A DNA stretch of 64,000 nucleotides from Diogma glabrata (lineage: Eukaryota; Arthropoda; Insecta; Diptera; Cylindrotomidae). The notes beneath the pieces were generated by a model, which made no database searches, was not told where the DNA came from, and worked only from the letters and a program-made list of their open reading frames with translations. The DNA lies in contig OY856188.1 in the NCBI GenBank assembly GCA_963693315.1, forward strand, positions 270,253,114-270,317,113, in the 5' to 3' direction. Positions within the stretch are counted from its first letter, which is position 1. Each line of letters opens with the position of its first letter. The translations under genes were made by a program, and so were the position numbers. Below, in pieces: positions 46,494-60,774 of the stretch.

Positions 46494-49136
46494 TTGTTGT
46501 TGTAGTTGTAGCGACGTGTTTGGTGCTAATATCCGGCTCCATGTCCAGGTTCAGGAACTCTGCTACTGCCCTTGGGCGTTACCACAAATCTTCCCTCGTC
46601 AAGTTTGTAAATTTTGCAGGACAATTAAATGGGTGGTCCACATCGTGTGGCGTGTCCTCACATGCGGGACACTTGTCAATAATTTAAGGTTCAACTCTGC
46701 TCATGTAGTTGTTTAGAATGCGTGACCAACCGGATCTTAGTTGAGCTAGGATGGATCTGGTGCTACGAGGTAGTTGGACCTCTTCGGCAGCTACTTTTGG
46801 TGGCTTTCTATTCAAAATACGATTTGGAATATTGTATTTTCAACCGTTTTGGTGTGGAGTGTTTTTAGGCCAGTTCTATATGTACATTCGTCTATGTTAC
46901 CAGTAATCTGGCTATCTCTGATATCTTGCAGAAAGCATCTTGCTGTCTTCCTTATGTCTCTAAGTGGTTCGATCGTAGTTAAGATGTCATTGCAGGGATG
47001 TTGCTCTTTGTGACAGGCCAATAGATATTGTTTGGTTAGCATTTCATTATGTTCACGGACCGGCAATATGTTACTTTCCTCGTGCAAGTGGTCTCGGTGA
47101 GCCATCAGGTGACATCCGGTTGCGGTTCGCAAGGCAGCATTTTGTGTAGTTTGCAACTTATTCCAGTGAGTGTTGGCAACTTGGGGGGTCCATACGGGTG
47201 CAGCATAATTTAAAAAAGGTCTTCCTATTGCTTTGTATGTTGTTATGATCGTGCTTTTATCTTTGCCCATGAACTTCCCGCTAGTGCTTTTAATGCGTTA
47301 TTCCTGTTTTTCAATCTTGAGTTTATTTCTTGTGCATGAGCGTTGAATTTAAGCAGTGGGTCGAAAGTTACACCCAACAGTCTCGGATTTTTTACTGTGT
47401 GAATAACTATGTTATCTATGCAGATGCTTAGTGTTGAATTTACCTCCTTCGTCCATGTGGTGAAAAGTGTAGATGTAGACTTTTCAGTGGGAAGTTTTAG
47501 TTTTCTGCTTTTAAACCAATCATTCAGAATATTAAGGTAGGTATTCAGGATATTTGTGAGTTGTTGCAGGTTATTTCCTGTTGCAAGAACTGTGCAGTCG
47601 TCTGCATATGACGTGATGGTTATTCCCTCTGGTGGAGTAGGCAAACTGCTTAGGTAGAGATTGAATAATGACGGTGAGAGAACTCCGGACTTGAGGAACT
47701 TCTTGAGGACTTGTCTTAGCACTCTCATTTTGGACTTGCAGCTACGAAACTCAACATATGTTTGGCGACCTCTGAGGTAATTGCACAACCAGCGCTTCAT
47801 TAAACCTGGCAGATTAGTATTGAAGATGTCATCCAATAGAGCAGCGTGCGACACTGTGTCGAATGCTTTTGACAGGTCAAGTGCAACTAAAACTGTTCTA
47901 GCGCATGGTTGTTTTTGATTCAGACCATCACTGATCTGGTTTTGTATTCTGTGTAGCGCGGTGGTTGTACTGTGTGCTCGCCGAAAGCAGCCATGTTGAT
48001 GTGGCACCAAATTGCAGGATCTTGTCAGCTGAGAGAGCAGAGGTGCTTCGATGAGTTTTGCGACCGATGAAAGGATGGATATTGGTCTGTAAGACTCTCC
48101 CTTTTCTTCAGGTTTTCCTGGTTTCAAAATGGGGCTGATTCTGGCCGTTTTCCAGATATTTGGTATCTGAAGCGTATTTAAAGATGTATTAAGTGTAGTA
48201 GTGAGGAAGTTCAAACCTTTGGATCCGATGTCTTTGAGCATGATGGCTGAGATGCCGTCGGGTCCTATAGCTTTTGATGGCTTAATTTTCCGTATTGCAT
48301 TCTCAACCTCTTCTTCTGTAAATATAATATCCTCCAAGTTGTCAGTGTTAAGTTTGCGCATGTGTCTCAACACTGATCTGTTCTCTTTCTCGTGTTTACG
48401 CTGCTTTTCTGTAAACTGAATGTTAAATTTGTTTTCGCATATCCTGTGGTTTTCAATGGGGATATCGTCGAAGGAGATCATGCAATTATTTTGTGGTTGT
48501 CGAGGATGAGTTAGGCCCTTAATGACCTTCCAAAGACTTTTACTAGTACCCAGGTTTGATTTACTCACTAACTCTCTCCATTTATTTCTTTTATGGTCCG
48601 TGACCAATTTGTTAATTTGCTTGTTCAGGTCTGGAATTCTGGAGTCGGCTGGATCTGCTTTACGGATGTCATCTCTTTGATTCGAAAGCACACACGCTTC
48701 ATGTGGAAAGTTTGGTTTTAGCTTTTGAATTCTGCCAGCTGGAATGTATCGAGCTTTAGCCTTATTACATTTTCTCTGAATTGTTTTTCCCCAGAGAGGG
48801 CGTCAAGTGGTAAAAATTGCTTACTGAATTCAATTTCAGTAAAATTTGTAAAGTTTTCCCAGTCGGTTTTGTTAAAATTTATATATGTCTTTTCGGAATT
48901 GATTTGATTTATGGAACGGCTTAAGGTGATTATGATCGGCACGTGGTCTGATCCTAATGCAATTTCTGTTCTCCATTCTGCAATTGGCATTAGTGACATA
49001 ATAGCAAGGGAGATATCTGGAGAAGAGTATGAGTTATTTGTTACCCTTGTTGGTTGTGGTTCGTTGAGGACTCCAAAATTGGAGCCGTCAATTTGATCAG
49101 CAATGTTTTCACCTCGTGAATCGGTGTTTAGGTGCT
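46494..49136 (-). mobile_element. 5'-truncated non-LTR retrotransposon (Jockey/I group), 2.64 kb, 11-bp duplication
   Basis: AAAGATTTTAG flanks it at 46483-46493 and 49137-49147; removing it restores the CR1-like reading LTKIF into the next block. The 3' end (low coordinates) finishes with a simple tail which on the minus strand reads ctacaactacaacaacaa, in place of a poly-A. The 5' end is cut within the endonuclease domain, a typical incomplete insertion by target-primed reverse transcription. Confidence 0.9.
46560..49127 (-). pseudogene. Endonuclease-RT of the inserted non-LTR element (disrupted)
   Basis: Minus-strand order: endonuclease end NTDSRGENIADQIDGSN and SSPDISLAIMS, then ALGSDHVPII (48999 down). 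A frame change near 48770 precedes IPAGRIQKLKP. RT lies at 47243-48691 with KAIGPDGISAIMLK, YRPISILSSVAKLIE, VALDLSKAFDTVSHAAL and the catalytic SYADDCTV near 47600. After a small frame change at 47243-47270 the C-terminal region continues (GRPFLNYAAPVWTP, then LRTATGCHLM). Beyond a stop at 46812, IDKCPACEDTPHDVDHPFNC (near 46640) is a Cys/His motif common at the C-terminus of this group. No RNase H domain is visible. I leave the clade open. Confidence 0.88.
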
Positions 49137-49915
49137 AAAGATTTTAGTGAGGATTGGTGCTAACACCCTAGCAAAGGTTTTCAGAATAATTGGAGGAAAA
49201 CGATCTGGCCCAGATGCTTTGTTAGTATTAATTTGTAAATGCATTTTCCGAATTATGTTTTTACGAAAAATTATGCGCAACATGTTGTGCGAAACTCTAG
49301 GAATTGGCTTAGATAAGAAATTGGGTTCTATTTTGTGTAGAATTTGTAGAGCAATAATTTCCCAGAAGGTTAGCTTTTTCTTTTGGGTCAATGACCGGTA
49401 TATCTCTATCAATTAGGGGAGGTAAAGACTTACAAAAATTGCCTTGGACAGCCTTAACCGTTTTCATCAGTTTTGTTTCAATTAAACTTTTGAAATGCCT
49501 TTTTCTTAATTTTAATTACGTTTTTGCATTTTTTGGAAAACCATAGATCAGTCTTAGGAACGGTTAATCTATTGGGTATAAAACCCCGCATACTTCCAAG
49601 AAGAGCCTCCGAAAAATTTTGCGCAGCTATGTTAGGGTCTTGACCTTTAATACAATTACGTTTCCAGGAAAACCGGTTAAAAAAGCTCCAAGACCCTCCC
49701 ATTTCGCAGCTTTATAGTCCCAAACAAGTTAATTGTTTTGGAATTTGTAAATTTGACTGATTAAGAACACATTGTGATCTGAATCACCTAAAGGTTCTGA
49801 TACTTTAAATATTACAAGGTAAGGATCATTTGTTAAAAACAAATCAAGTAAGTTACTATTTTCTCCAGGAATGTCAGGCACTCTGGTAGGCTGATCTATA
49901 ATCTGTATTTAATTA
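49137..49915 (-). pseudogene. CR1-like non-LTR ORF2, 5' part (relic, second copy)
   Basis: This is the upstream half of 45116-46493 on the same strand. Near 49900-49800 is the end of the endonuclease (TRVPDIPGENSNLLDLFLT, then PLGDSDHNVF). The linker follows at 49478-49702 (GSWSFFNRFSWKRNCIKG), with a K-rich tail. The RT start is at 49128-49412: NTNKASGPDRFPPIILKTFA, ending LTKIF at the insertion point. The frame changes between these blocks. The 5' end at about 49915 looks truncated. Confidence 0.82.
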
Positions 49916-49916
49916 T

Positions 49917-50096
49917 GGTAAAAGCAAATAGCTCAGCCTGTTAACCTATCTCATCAGTAGTGGAACTGTGTATGAGCCATTCTTTATTCTGGAAAATTGA
50001 ATCGAAATTATTCTTGGAAAATTACAAGAGTCGTAGAACATTTGTTATATGAGATTCTAATTCCAAGGTCATGAGTTCAACTCTCATTTTGGGCGC
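49917..50096 (+). other. Possible tRNA-derived relic (A- and B-box-like motifs)
   Basis: TAGCTCAGCCTG at 49929-49940 matches the Pol III A box at 11 of 12 positions. ggtcatgagttcaactctca (50068-50087) has the form of a T-arm with a B box. The text ends gggcgcca like an acceptor end. The boxes are about 134 bp apart, too far for a tRNA, so this could be a tRNA or SINE head with an insertion, or chance. Confidence 0.3.
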
Positions 50097-52460
50097 CATT
50101 TAAAATTGCCCGCTTTCAATTTTTAAAGCCGTTTTTTAACCATCTGTAACCAAATAGAAGGAGTGTACATCGTTAGATATACCAATCACAAAATCTTCAT
50201 TTCATTTTCAAAAATTTTAAACGAATTTGTTTTATTTAAAATATATGATTTTAAACATGAAACTCTATTTTGTATAACCCACGTCCCACTGTTTAAATCA
50301 TGAATTATTAATTTTTTTCTATTTTGCCTAACAACACCGTGAAGAACTAACTTTATACATTCGTGCTGGTTGAACTAACCGCTATATACGAGCACTTCTT
50401 ATAGTGCAGCACTATTATTTATAAATATTTTTTCAGTTTATTTTTTTAAGTAATCCAATCCAAGTGTTGGCCATTTGTTCCAATAAAGATTAATGGTCTT
50501 TTGGTAGTTTTCTATGAACATATTGACAGAAAATTTTGCATAGCCATCATAGCAAATTTTCATTGCGTTTGTTAATTACAAAGTACAAAGTAAGTAAAAT
50601 AAGCTAGCTCGTCAGGAGAAACAGTAGTGAGTGAAAAGGTATAAATTGGGTGGGTTAAGTGATAAATTCACATAAGGCAAATTTTAAAATCTTGACGAAG
50701 TGGAACTGTTTGTGTTCAACTCATATCTCGTTTCGACTAAAGACTTATCATTTCGACATGGTTCAACTAACATACTCTAGGTAGCAATCAAATTTAGCTT
50801 GTTAATATTTATTGAAACTCGTTTTACATATTCACGTTTGTTATTTTTAGTCAAGGGAACAAAAGTCGCCATTCAAAAATATGATAATTACTATTAGGTC
50901 AAAAATACACTTAGAGTTAGTTAAACTAATTTTTTAAGTAAATGATAATTTGGGTGAAAGAAAATCGAGGAACATTTTTCGACGTTAAAATTGGTGGTTC
51001 CAAAATCGTGATACCAAATCTATCACATTCAATTTCTCAATTTTGATTTGTTTTTCAATGTTTATATTTAATAAATAATATAGAAAATAATTATAATATT
51101 AAAATGCCAAAAAATATTAAATGTTTTCTTCATAGATGCTAATTTTTGTGTTAATTTTTATAAAATGAATGAGAATAATTACGAAAGTAATTAAAATTTT
51201 TTGAGTTTTTCAATTTATTTAAGTCAAATATTTTATAAAGGATAAGCATTGTTTCCTGTCAAACTTTTCATTATAGACAAATCTATTTTCCATTGATGAA
51301 ATTTGAAAAAAACTATGTTTGGTTCTAACAAAACACAAATTTTGTTCTTGTAGATTTACAAAAAACTAGCAATGATTGTACAATTTTGAATCAAATGAAA
51401 AAGTTACGTACGGCTATGGAAAGAAATTTCGGTTTCTCAGAGAGTTAAACCAACAAAAAAATACGATTTGACAGATGTGACAGATTATTTCATGGTGCAA
51501 CTATAAGAAAATTTATTTCTATAGAACCAATGCTATAATAAATAATTTGACGCCAAGCTTATAATATGCTTAATAAATGATTGTTATGTAAGATAACTAA
51601 AGTCTTTATTTACATATTTAATACACTGACATAAATTAAATCAAACAAAATAATGCTTTTATTTAAACAAAAAGAATTCAGCAAAAACATGTTAAAAAAA
51701 TTAACAAAAAACAAAATTACAATAAAAACGTAGTTCAGGAGTTTTGTTAAACAAAAATAAAAAATCAATTCCAATTTATTTAATTATTTAAAACAATTCT
51801 CTAAATATGTTATTCCCTCATATTTTTTTTTTTAAATTATCATCATAAATGAATAATTTAGAAAGTTCAATAAAAATAATAGGCGTAATTTTTAGTAGTT
51901 TACAAAACGGTAGAGGTAAGTTGGTAGAAAGCTGATTTCTTATCTGTTTTGACCAACAAAATATTTGTGAATAAAATCACAGAAACTATAGAAGGTGATG
52001 GTGTGAGATCACAGAATCAATATTTCTGATCCTAAATATTTAAAGAATTTCACTTTCCATAATAATAGTATGTATTATCATACTGTTTTATAACCTATAG
52101 ATTAATGCACTTAACCTATTGTCTAATGAAAATTTTCCTATAGAAATTTATCATTATTCAATTAGTATGACAAATTGTTTTCATTGTATTAAAATTATTT
52201 TTCAAATTAGAATCACAATGGCTTTGCTACGTTTTGTTCAAAAATCAAATTTTAAGTTAAATTCTTTTATTTCTTTTAGTTGAATTTGGTTGATTGTATG
52301 GAATGGGGTTTTTTTATCATCGGGTTTTTTTTAATCAGAAATTTAACTTCTCAATTAAAACAATAAAGATTTATTATTTTAATTGTTGAAAACGTTTCTA
52401 TTTTATATACATAATACACAATTCTTTGTCAGAGAATAAAGTAGTTTAATCAATTCGTAT
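50097..52460. other. AT-rich spacer, nothing recognised
   Basis: No reading frame, repeat structure or TIR that I can support in this stretch. Confidence 0.55.
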
Positions 52461-52552
52461 TTAATGTATTTTATTCTCTCGCAAATTAAAAATTCTCGCT
52501 CGTGCCTCGCTCGAATTTTAAAGTTTTGCTTAAGAATAAACTAATACATTAA
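52461..52552. repeat. Hairpin, AT arms with GC-rich core
   Basis: ttaatgtatt, attct, gcaa and aaaattc pair in order with gaatttt, ttgc, agaat and aatacattaa, around tcgctcgtgcctcgctc. Confidence 0.82.
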
Positions 52553-53920
52553 ACGCTTATTGGTTAAAATACTATTATATTTTTTTCTTTTTCTTTGGAT
52601 TTTTAAACTCATAGATCACTTTATGTACTGATATCATTTATGACGTATTTGAACAAAATATACTCGACTGATCTAATTCCAATCGATAAAAGCTTTCCTA
52701 TTAATTTAACTTCAATTCTATAATTTTTTGATAATTAAAATTAAATAAACTATAAATTTTACTAATTTGAATTAAACTAAATATTTTTCAGGCAAATTTT
52801 CACGAACCGACTAACAAAACCTGTACAAGATATATATGTCAAAAAACACTAACGAAAGTGTTACACAAAACAAATGAGAGAAAAGAACCATCGAGCTTAA
52901 GAATTATTTCGATAAGACAAGAATTATTTCGATAGCATAGAATCGGTAAAGTACTAATTCACTGCAGATACCAGACATTATTTCAGGGACAATTGATTCG
53001 TAACAGAACTTATAATTTTATTTTAACTAAGCGTTCTTTTTGCTCCTTAAAATTTTATTAATAATTTCAAATTTATTTAATTTTTATTTCGTTCTTACTC
53101 TTAAGAGTGAAATTTAAACATGTATTGCATTCCTTTTGTTAATTTATAATTAATTTAATTTATTTTTAGTTTTAAAGTGAAGAAAATGCAACCAACACAC
53201 TGAAATAACTTGTAACTTACAGCTTCACCTGCATTTTTATACATAAAAAACTTGGAAAGTAACTTGTAAGGCGTTTTTTTTTATTTTTGTATCCTGCATT
53301 AACAACTAGTCATAGAAATATAACAGTTGATAAATTTTTATGCTGAAACCACGACAAAATCGCACAAAATAAATATAATGGATACATATCCACTTCGAGA
53401 ATAAAAAACATGTGTTGCGTTTGACAGTTTGATACACACATATACAAAAAAAAAATTAAATTTTTTTTTTAACTACTAACTTGAGAAATCTTCATTATTT
53501 ACTCGAATCAATGAGAAATAATTTTTTTCTACTTCAAGCTACGAAAATATCATTTTTTAACGACTGTCAAAATAATGTTTTCTATCTATCATTTTAAAAC
53601 AGAAAGTTGGCTTTTGCTGTTTAGCGTGCATTTTTTAATTTTTTCTGCTCTAATGCAGAAAGTAAGACAAAAGACATAATAGACAAAGACATAATATTAA
53701 ATAATTTATAACATATTATGAATTATTTTTTATTTAAAAATAGATAATTTATTAATTTAAATTTTTAGCTTGACGTTCGTTCGATATGTTTTTTAAACAA
53801 AAACTAAATAATATAAATGCCTCCTTAGCAACGCATGTCTTACTTAAAAAAATATTGTTTTTTAAAAATTAAAATTATGATTTAAGCTTTTTTAATAATA
53901 AACAAATATGTCGGCAGCCG
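52553..53920. other. AT-rich spacer, nothing recognised
   Basis: Near 52893-52935 aagaattatttcgata is repeated in tandem (two copies). No coding region is supported. Confidence 0.5.
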
Positions 53921-54066
53921 TTAAAAAATAGTATGTATACTTTGAGCAGAAAGTAACATTGCTGCTCTGACATGATTGCTGGTTTCGGCTACGCCTCAAC
54001 CAGCAACTTTCATGCACGAGCAGCAATGTCGTACTTTCTGCTCTTAATATACAATGTACTATTTAA
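53921..54066. repeat. Hairpin, long arms with GC-rich core
   Basis: gagcagaaagta and cattgctgctc on the left pair with gagcagcaatg and tactttctgctc on the right. A second inner stem (gctggt/accagc) encloses ttcggctacgcctca. The outer ends tagtatgtata and tatacaatgtacta also pair. Confidence 0.88.
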
Positions 54067-54107
54067 TATATAGTAAAACCTATGTGAAAGGGAAACTTTT
54101 TCTAAGT

Positions 54108-54133
54108 AGTGACTGAAAATGTTTTCAGTCACT
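54108..54133. repeat. Perfect 12-bp-arm palindrome
   Basis: agtgactgaaaa is followed after two bases by ttttcagtcact. A partial third copy (gactgaaag) follows at about 54136. Confidence 0.9.
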
Positions 54134-54699
54134 AGGACTGAAAGTAAATAAGTTTCGGGGGTCGCCTACAGGTGGCGGTTATTTAAAGAATTGAATATTT
54201 GAGATTGAATTTGAATTACTGTTTCTGTTGTTGTTTCGGTTGCTGTGTTTATTTCTGTAAATATCGCAGTATTTTGAAGGGATTGAATATTTTGAATATT
54301 TTGATCGAATCGAATCGAAACTAGTCATTATATCAATTGTGTGTAATTAATTAATTAAACTAATAATGAGTGTGTTTTTTTCTATATCGGAGAAATCGGG
54401 GTGACAAAATAAAATTTGTATCAGATATATCGTATAATTTTTTCCTCCGATAATTAACTGTCAGATATAAAATATATTCTCTGAGTTCTTTCAGCCAAAA
54501 AAAATAAAAAAAAATTATTAAATAAAAAAATAAATTTTATTAAAAAATTTATTTTTATTTGTTTTTAATTGAAACTTTACCTGCAATTTTTTAAATTTAT
54601 ACTTTAAACGATGACTTCCAGTCGGTAAAAAAAACATATCTGTAATATCTGTAAAAGTTTTTAGAGAAAATATATGAACTATTTTCATTATTCATATTG

Positions 54700-54966
54700 T
54701 CAAATTCATCTACTAAAAACTTACAAAACGACATATCTAAATTTGACTGTTTAAAATAAAACAAAATTGTATTTATATATAGCATTTTTACCAGTGTAAA
54801 TAATGTTATTATTGTGTTCGCCTGTTATTTATTCCATCTGTAGGCGAACACAATAATAACATTATTTTACACTGGTAAAAATGCTATATATAAATACAAT
54901 CTTGTTTATTTTTACACAGTCAAATTTAGATATGTCGTTTTGTAAGTTTTTAATAGATGAATTTGT
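54700..54966. repeat. Large palindrome, arms about 125 bp, 16-bp spacer
   Basis: The left arm 54702-54825 and right arm 54842-54964 are inverses with few mismatches. Both encode, on opposite strands, the same short reading (MLYINTILF, then QSNLDMSFCKFL), but this is a by-product of the inversion. Similarity weakens beyond the arms. Confidence 0.9.
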
Positions 54967-54992
54967 AAATATTATCATTATATTTACAAGCG

Positions 54993-55107
54993 TAGAAAAT
55001 ATAGCGTTTTCTACGCGTGGTAAAAACGTTTTTGCGTTCCTGAACTTATACAAACCGTTCAGTCACGCAAAAAGAAACGTTTTCACCACTTGTATAAAAA
55101 TCTACTA
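54993..55107. repeat. Imperfect hairpin next to the large palindrome
   Basis: aacgtttttgcgt and cctgaac pair with gttcag, acgcaaaaa and aacgtt. Outer pieces tggt/acca and gtagaaa/ctac also pair. Confidence 0.75.
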
Positions 55108-55364
55108 TTCTCATCCTAGGTCATTAATAATAACAAAAAATTTCCTAGGTTAATAATGACAAATTTTCTTTTATTTTTAATTGAAATTAACAAAAAACAC
55201 AAACAAATAATAATTCCATTTCGTTGTTTCGTTTTATTTGTATGAAACTAAACTTCCAGACTACTTGATATTTTAAGATATTTAAAAAATGAAATGGAAA
55301 ATGACTAATATCAAAATCTAATCAAAGCAAATATAATAATTAGTGTTAGTAGTCAAAAAAATTC

Positions 55365-55515
55365 TATATATACCTCGGTTGAGAAGACTAATATAGACCT
55401 CGAACATTATATCCCTCGGCACTACGCGCCTCAGGATCTAAAAGTTCGCGGTAATAGCTTACTTCTCAATAATAGCTTACTTCTCAACCTTGTTATATAA
55501 TGTACTATTGTTTGC
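55365..55515. repeat. Imperfect hairpin with GC-rich core and an internal duplication
   Basis: ggttgagaag (left) pairs with cttctcaacc (right), and tcgaac with gttcgcg. The core is ccctcggcactacgcgcctc. The right arm has a direct duplication of aatagcttacttctcaa. Its outer end ataatgtactatt resembles the end of the hairpin at 53921-54066. Confidence 0.7.
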
Positions 55516-55962
55516 CGTCTTGGTTTATTTATTTTATATTAACTTTGAGTTTCTATGAAAAGCATTTGTAATAATGGTTTCTTAACATTAATATTTAATC
55601 GAAAACTCAAACAAATATTATATATTAGAATGCATAGTTTGAATAATGACTAATCAGAATATATGATTATCAAAAAACCGTGCTACTGTAGATTTAATAG
55701 AAATAATTAAGTAATATCATTTCAAATGTTATGATTGTAATTAGTTATATATTTAAATATTATTTTGAGTAGCACCGCATGTTAGCATTCCATAGGATAA
55801 ACAATTGAATGCAAGTTGGTTGATAATAAAGTTCCACTCATGCTTTTCACGCTATAAAATGTTTTAAATAGGAATATAGGAATAAAACTCGACTAATACA
55901 AATAAACATTAGCCAGGAAAAAAGATAGAAAGACTAAGTGAGAGAAGAGAAACACAGAGAAA

Positions 55963-57611
<1,649 letters not shown>

Positions 57612-58555
57612 TTATTTTTGCAGATATTCCATAAACGAAGTCCTCTTTAGTGTTATAGCAATAAAATAGAAATATATACACTTTCCCGCTTTTCTATCCC
57701 ACTTGTGTCTCTTCTTTCGATATATGAGCGGACCTCTAAACCAAAAACCTTGAAAATGTCGGAAGTTGTGTTTTATTGAACCAAAGTTCATATTCATTTC
57801 CTTCTTTATTCAGGTAGTCCCTGGACCGGCGTCGATTTCATGTGATGATTACCACTTATTTTATACCTCGTGCTTCGCCTGTCCTTGACGAGCCCGAAAA
57901 CATTTGTTCTGCAATTTTTCTCAAATCGGCCGCTCAGTTAAAAAAATAAATATGGTAGCAAATTTACAAGATAGCGGGCAATCGGCATTTTTCGGAGCTT
58001 ACCGAACGCAAAACCAGCCGATTTGAGAAAAATCGCAGAACAAATATTTTCGGGCTCGTCAAGGACAGGCGCCTCACGAAGTATGAAATATGTGGTTGTA
58101 ATGTGTCATGGTTCTAGCTGACTCAACGATGGTACTCATTTCCAGATCAACACTTCCATTTTTGTCGGGAGTATAATGTACTATCTTTTGATCACAAATA
58201 CCTTGGTTTTTCAAAATTGTGTCCATGTCAGAACTGAAAAACTATAATCCATTATCAGTTTAAATTTTTGCTGACTCCATGAAATTTAATAAATGTTCAA
58301 AAACCTCTGATTTGTTTTTTTATAAAAAACCCAATAATCAAACACAATCATCAGAGTGTATCACACTACCACTAAAAGTTGATTTTTCTTGAGATTTCTT
58401 GGCACGCCACCATCCGATCATGTTTTTCTTAGTAACTGCTGTACTAACCAAAGTTATATTTATTTCGAAAACAACAACTTTAGACATAATTTTAAACGAC
58501 TTTGGATCCCGACCGCCCATTGCAGCACCGCAACATTCCTAAATAATTCACATTT
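57612..58555 (-). pseudogene. Copia (Ty1-type) integrase relic, split by a hairpin element
   Basis: Minus-strand pieces run in Copia integrase order. PMGGRDPKSF and a VVFEINIT-like strand come first (about 58500), then KNKSEVFEHLLNFMESAK (58320 on). TDNGL and SDMDTILKNQGICDQ follow, with IVHYTPDKNGS and IVESARTM (58150). Beyond the hairpin at 57850-58096 the next conserved Copia segment appears: NEYELWFNKTQLPTFS, then RKKRHKWDRKAGKCIYF (57670s). Frame changes and stops are frequent. The wording YTPxxNG...ESARTM and PYELW...HKWDxKxxKCI is diagnostic of this family. Confidence 0.82.
57850..58096. mobile_element. Hairpin (foldback MITE-like) element inside the Copia relic
   Basis: The outer text accacttattttatacctcg inversely matches cgaagtatgaaatatgtggt. 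The inner text gcctgtccttgacgagcccg matches cgggctcgtcaaggacaggc, followed by paired gaacaaa and aaatcggc pieces. The spacer is about 57930-58015. No clear target duplication. Confidence 0.85.
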
Positions 58556-60645
58556 ATTTTGAAATTTAAAACTTTTATCTAATGTACGAGCCTTCGAAAA
58601 ACGATTGACGAAAAAAGAAAGCTACTGTTTTTCAAAGCAAAAGTTAATTTTATTATAAAATTTATTATTTTCACAAAAAGTTGTGATATCAGCTAAAAAA
58701 ACATAAAAAAAAGTAAATTTTATTTCGTGAAAATATTCCCGGTTATAGTTTAGTGGTCAAAAAAATCTTCTCACTACAAAAAGGGCTGATATCATCCAGT
58801 GTCCAGTTTTGACTACTAAAATGTAAACTGCGCCATTTTTACAAAATAAAATTTACATTTTTTTTTAGCTAAATACTAATTTCCCTACTAATTAATAGCT
58901 AAACATTTATTCCCCAAAATTGCCTATTTCGAACAATTTAAAATGAGTTTTATTGGTCATAAATAATTTTATTCGCAAAAACAAGATTATGGTTCACTCT
59001 ATTCACTCTATCACTCTTGAGGTTCGTTATGGGTTGAACTAACCGTAACCGTCTTGTTTTGACTAATTTTGATTATCACAGCTTCCTTTCAGAATATTTT
59101 TACTGTGAATTAAAATTAAAAACTACATATTTGTTACCTCCCTATCGTATAGATAAAATTCAATAAAAACTTTTGACTTAAAAGTGTTATTCAGAGTACG
59201 TTACGACTTATGCTCGAGTTGCAGATTTAATTCTAAATTAAAAATCGAAAAGCAATCGTTATTGAAAAATGTGAATTTTTGTTGCACTATTAAATATGCA
59301 CTAAATACACTATAAATTAAATATGTTGCACTATTATGTTCATAAATGAATACAATTTGAACTATGATAACTTAATCAAGATCGAAATAGTATATTGTAT
59401 TATGAGCACAGAATATCAGTGATATTATAAGATTATCCAATTGTTGATTTCTTGATCTTAAATGGTTATTATGGTTCATGGTTTTATGGACAAGATTGGA
59501 TTATTTATTTTTTTATTACGCACTAGTGCGTAATATACATTACGTTGCTGCTTCCTAGGTAATTTCATCATAATATCAATAAATAATCAATAATGAAACG
59601 TTCTAGACTAAATTACTAAAAACTATTATTTTTAAAAGTCCAAGCAACAATTTTTTTAACGAATGTTGATAACTATTCAACCTACCTATCTTAAATATAA
59701 TCAAGATAATAAAAAAGCTCATCATCATTATTGGATCTAATCACAATACATTCTTTTTTATTCTTGGAAGGTTTAAAGTAAAAATTCTTAAATTCCAGCC
59801 CGAATATAATTGTAATTTATTCGAACGTTATAATTAAATAAAAACAATTAGCATTTAATATATATGTAAGTTAACCAAACAAAATTCTTTTATATTATTA
59901 ATAATTATTTAGGTTTCTCTTGATTAAAGTTTGGTTTAAGAAACTCATATAGTTGTTTGAATGTTTATATTAAAATCTTCAGTCATTTATTAGAATTTCA
60001 AATTGATTCTTACAAACAGTGGTTTCATAAGTGTGGGCTTTATATTATTATTACATTAAGAAAATATCGAAGGATGTCAAAATTAATCGTAAATTTCAAT
60101 CTTACGAATGTAGTTTTTATTTGAACATTTAGTTTTTTTGATTTGTTTTAAGGAATTTAATTGATAGCAAACCGTTATTCATTTTTAATCAGCATCATTT
60201 CATCAAATATGGTTATCAGTGTTTAAATGTTTTTAAGACTGAAAAAACAGCTGTTTTGTAGGCTCTCCACCTTCTTGACAAGTATCGTCCGAAAACAAAT
60301 ATGGTCGCAGAAATAATATCCAAAACCGCGCAAAAAAGAGCATTTCTGATTTTTGTCTATTTCACATTAAAACTAATAAAAACAAGGCAGACAGTCGCAA
60401 AAATAACCGGCACACCACAGTGCTAGCCAGTTGACTTAGGTTACTATATCTAACATTAACATATTCAATCATAATCTCAATAGTCTTAGAAATCTTTTCG
60501 CAATCGCTTAAGATGCAACCTGTGCACCCAAATGAAGAATATGTACGCAATTGAATGTTTATTAGCGAGCAAAAATATGTTTGAGTAATAATCTATAATT
60601 TCGTATGCCAAAAAAATTTCCAATATAGGTCAAGTTCCTCAATAT
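58556..60645. other. AT-rich spacer, nothing recognised
   Basis: No supported gene, repeat or RNA in this stretch. Confidence 0.5.
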
Positions 60646-60774
60646 TGTTATATTTGATTATTTTATATTACATTTTGTCGTTGAACTTATGTCGCGACTC
60701 GCGAAGTGTTATAGTAGATTCTTGTATGAGTTGAGAACTGCCATCATCCTATGCGAATACAAGATGCTATTTTA

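Noticed and set aside
54597..55153. Two opposing small proteins starting MLYINTILF as duplicated genes
   Set aside because: The shared reading follows from the palindrome; outside the arms the frames diverge, and composition is low complexity.
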